From contig NZ_VFOZ01000001.1 in the NCBI RefSeq assembly GCF_006716425.1, positions 2,480,001 to 2,544,000 of the forward strand: a stretch of DNA of 64,000 nt. The letters are read 5' to 3'. The position numbers and the translations under genes are program-made. Source of the DNA: Actinoallomurus bryophytorum (lineage in GTDB: Bacteria > Actinomycetota > Actinomycetes > Streptosporangiales > Streptosporangiaceae). Shown here in pieces: positions 62,962-64,000 of this stretch (its first letter is position 1; every line of letters starts with the position of its first letter). The notes beneath the pieces are model-generated. The model ran no database searches and was not told the DNA's origin. It saw only the letters and a program-made list of their open reading frames with translations.

Positions 62962-64000
62962 ATGACAGGATCCAATGCGGCAGGCTGGGTGATCCGAGAG
63001 ACGACGGGCGACGACGTGACGTTCTACGCGGACCTTCATATCCATTCGAAGTACTCCCGCGCCTGCAGCAAGGACTGTGACCTAGAACACCTGGCGTGGT
63101 GGGCAGGGCGCAAAGGCGTCTCAGTCGTGGGCACCGGTGATTTCACACACCCCGCTTGGATGGACGAGCTACGCGAGAACCTCGTGCCCGCAGAACCCGG
63201 GCTGTTCCGCCTGCGCCCCGAGCTCGAACGCCGCGTGAGCCGAACACTACCGCCCGCCTGCCGTCAACCGGTTCGTTTTCTCCTCTCCGTAGAGATCTCG
63301 ACCATCTACAAAAAGGGTGAACGCACGCGGAAGGTGCACCACCTCCTTTATGCGCCGTCGTTCGAGGCCGCGGAACGCATCACGGCGGCCCTTGCGAAGA
63401 TCGGCAATCTGGCTTCCGACGGACGGCCGATACTCGGTCTCGACTCGCGCCATCTGCTCGAGATCACCTTGCAGAGCGACCCGGGTTCGTACCTGATTCC
63501 CGCACACGTGTGGACGCCATGGTTCTCGGTTCTCGGTTCGAAGTCGGGTTTCGACGCCGTCGCCGACTGCTACGACGATCTGGCCGGCCACATTTTCGCG
63601 GTCGAGACCGGTCTGTCCTCGGACCCCCTGATGAACTGGCGGGTCCCCTCCCTGGACGGCTACCGGCTCGTCAGCAACTCCGACGCACACTCACCACCCG
63701 CACTTGCACGTGAAGCGTCCATGTTCTCGACGGAGATGGACTACTACGCGCTGCGCGCCGCTCTGGAAACCGGACAGGGGTACGGCGGCAGCGTCGAGTT
63801 CTTTCCCGAGGAAGGGAAATACCATCTCGACGGACATCGCAAATGCGGCGTACGTCTCGATCCTGCGGAGACAAAAGCGCATGGCGGGCGTTGTCCGTCC
63901 TGCGGACGCCCGCTGACGGTCGGTGTGCTCAGCCGGGTGGACGAACTCGCCGCGCATCCCGAGGGGCGGCGGCCGGAGGGGGCGGCGAACTTTCGCAACC
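62962..64000 (+). CDS. endonuclease Q family protein, 3' end missing
   Basis: At least 346 residues, open at the right edge. The PHP-type N-terminal motifs are clear: TFYADLHIHSKYSRACSKDC (metal His-x-His, about 20-39), VVGTGDFTHPAWMDEL, FLLSVEISTIYKKGE, LIPAHVWTPWFSVLG (metal His) and LVSNSDAHSPP (metal Asp/His). A Cys cluster follows (HRKCGVRLDPAE, GRCPSCGRPLTVG). EndoQ nicks DNA beside deaminated or abasic bases. In archaea and some bacteria it acts with PCNA or mismatch repair proteins. There is no strong ribosome site; the ATG at 62962 is the only sensible start. Confidence 0.85.
   Translation, partial: MTGSNAAGWVIRETTGDDVTFYADLHIHSKYSRACSKDCDLEHLAWWAGRKGVSVVGTGDFTHPAWMDELRENLVPAEPGLFRLRPELERRVSRTLPPACRQPVRFLLSVEISTIYKKGERTRKVHHLLYAPSFEAAERITAALAKIGNLASDGRPILGLDSRHLLEITLQSDPGSYLIPAHVWTPWFSVLGSKSGFDAVADCYDDLAGHIFAVETGLSSDPLMNWRVPSLDGYRLVSNSDAHSPPALAREASMFSTEMDYYALRAALETGQGYGGSVEFFPEEGKYHLDGHRKCGVRLDPAETKAHGGRCPSCGRPLTVGVLSRVDELAAHPEGRRPEGAANFRN

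Overview
The window is chromosomal DNA of a high-GC Gram-positive actinomycete. Support comes from the very high GC, GTG and TTG starts with strong Shine-Dalgarno sites, many 4-nt ATGA-type gene overlaps, and actinobacterial markers: Lsr2, a BldN-type sigma factor, Rex, DisA, an F420-type LLM enzyme, AURKAIP1/COX24 and CU044_5270 family proteins. A non-Streptomyces filamentous lineage such as Streptosporangiales is a reasonable guess, but the sequence alone does not fix the family.

Layout. 1-2100: an edge fragment, a small PLDc_N membrane protein, and about 850 bases of unusual non-coding repeat. 2118-7936 (minus): an L,D-transpeptidase, the system II cytochrome c maturation operon tlpA-ccdA-resB-ccsB with a BlaI-like operator, and a histidine phosphatase. 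8062-10940 (minus): a compact lanthipeptide locus of one LanL-type synthetase and a 39-residue precursor that overlaps it by ATGA. 11065-14738: a LysR regulator divergent from a coupled EamA / DapA-like / LLM cassette. 14749-22830 (minus): haem biosynthesis, with hemL plus an orphan prim-pol protein, then rex-hemA-hemC-hemD-hemB under a Rex operator. 23023-35220: a developmental block resembling the bldN neighbourhood of Streptomyces (glutaredoxin, membrane-ABM fusion, BldN-like sigma, HAD hydrolase, acyltransferase, epimerase, COX24, excisionase-type HTH, phosphatase, AcuC-like deacetylase), interrupted by an ECF sigma / CU044_5270 / L,D-transpeptidase operon. 35269-40068: GNAT, FadR-MFS, an esterase, and trpS behind a tryptophan attenuator. 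40119-50638: proC, a secreted subtilase, proline dehydrogenase, a TetR-controlled ABC-2 exporter, a TIM-barrel epimerase, a methyltransferase and a secreted SGNH hydrolase. 50799-64000: the genome maintenance genes radA, disA, mutY and clpC with a NACHT-LRR protein inserted, then lsr2, a 47-residue membrane protein and the start of an endonuclease Q family gene.

How the genes fit together. The haem and cytochrome c genes form one redox theme: Rex senses NADH/NAD and heads the haem operon, and the cytochrome maturation operon carries its own dyad operator. Two regulatory RNAs or small ORFs are easily missed: the lanthipeptide precursor at 8062-8181 and the 11-codon trpS leader peptide at 38898-38933. 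The best candidates for undescribed biology are the minimal lanthipeptide locus, the NACHT-LRR protein at 55632-58550 and the repeat field at 1240-2090. All functional calls are from reading motifs and gene order; no database search was run.
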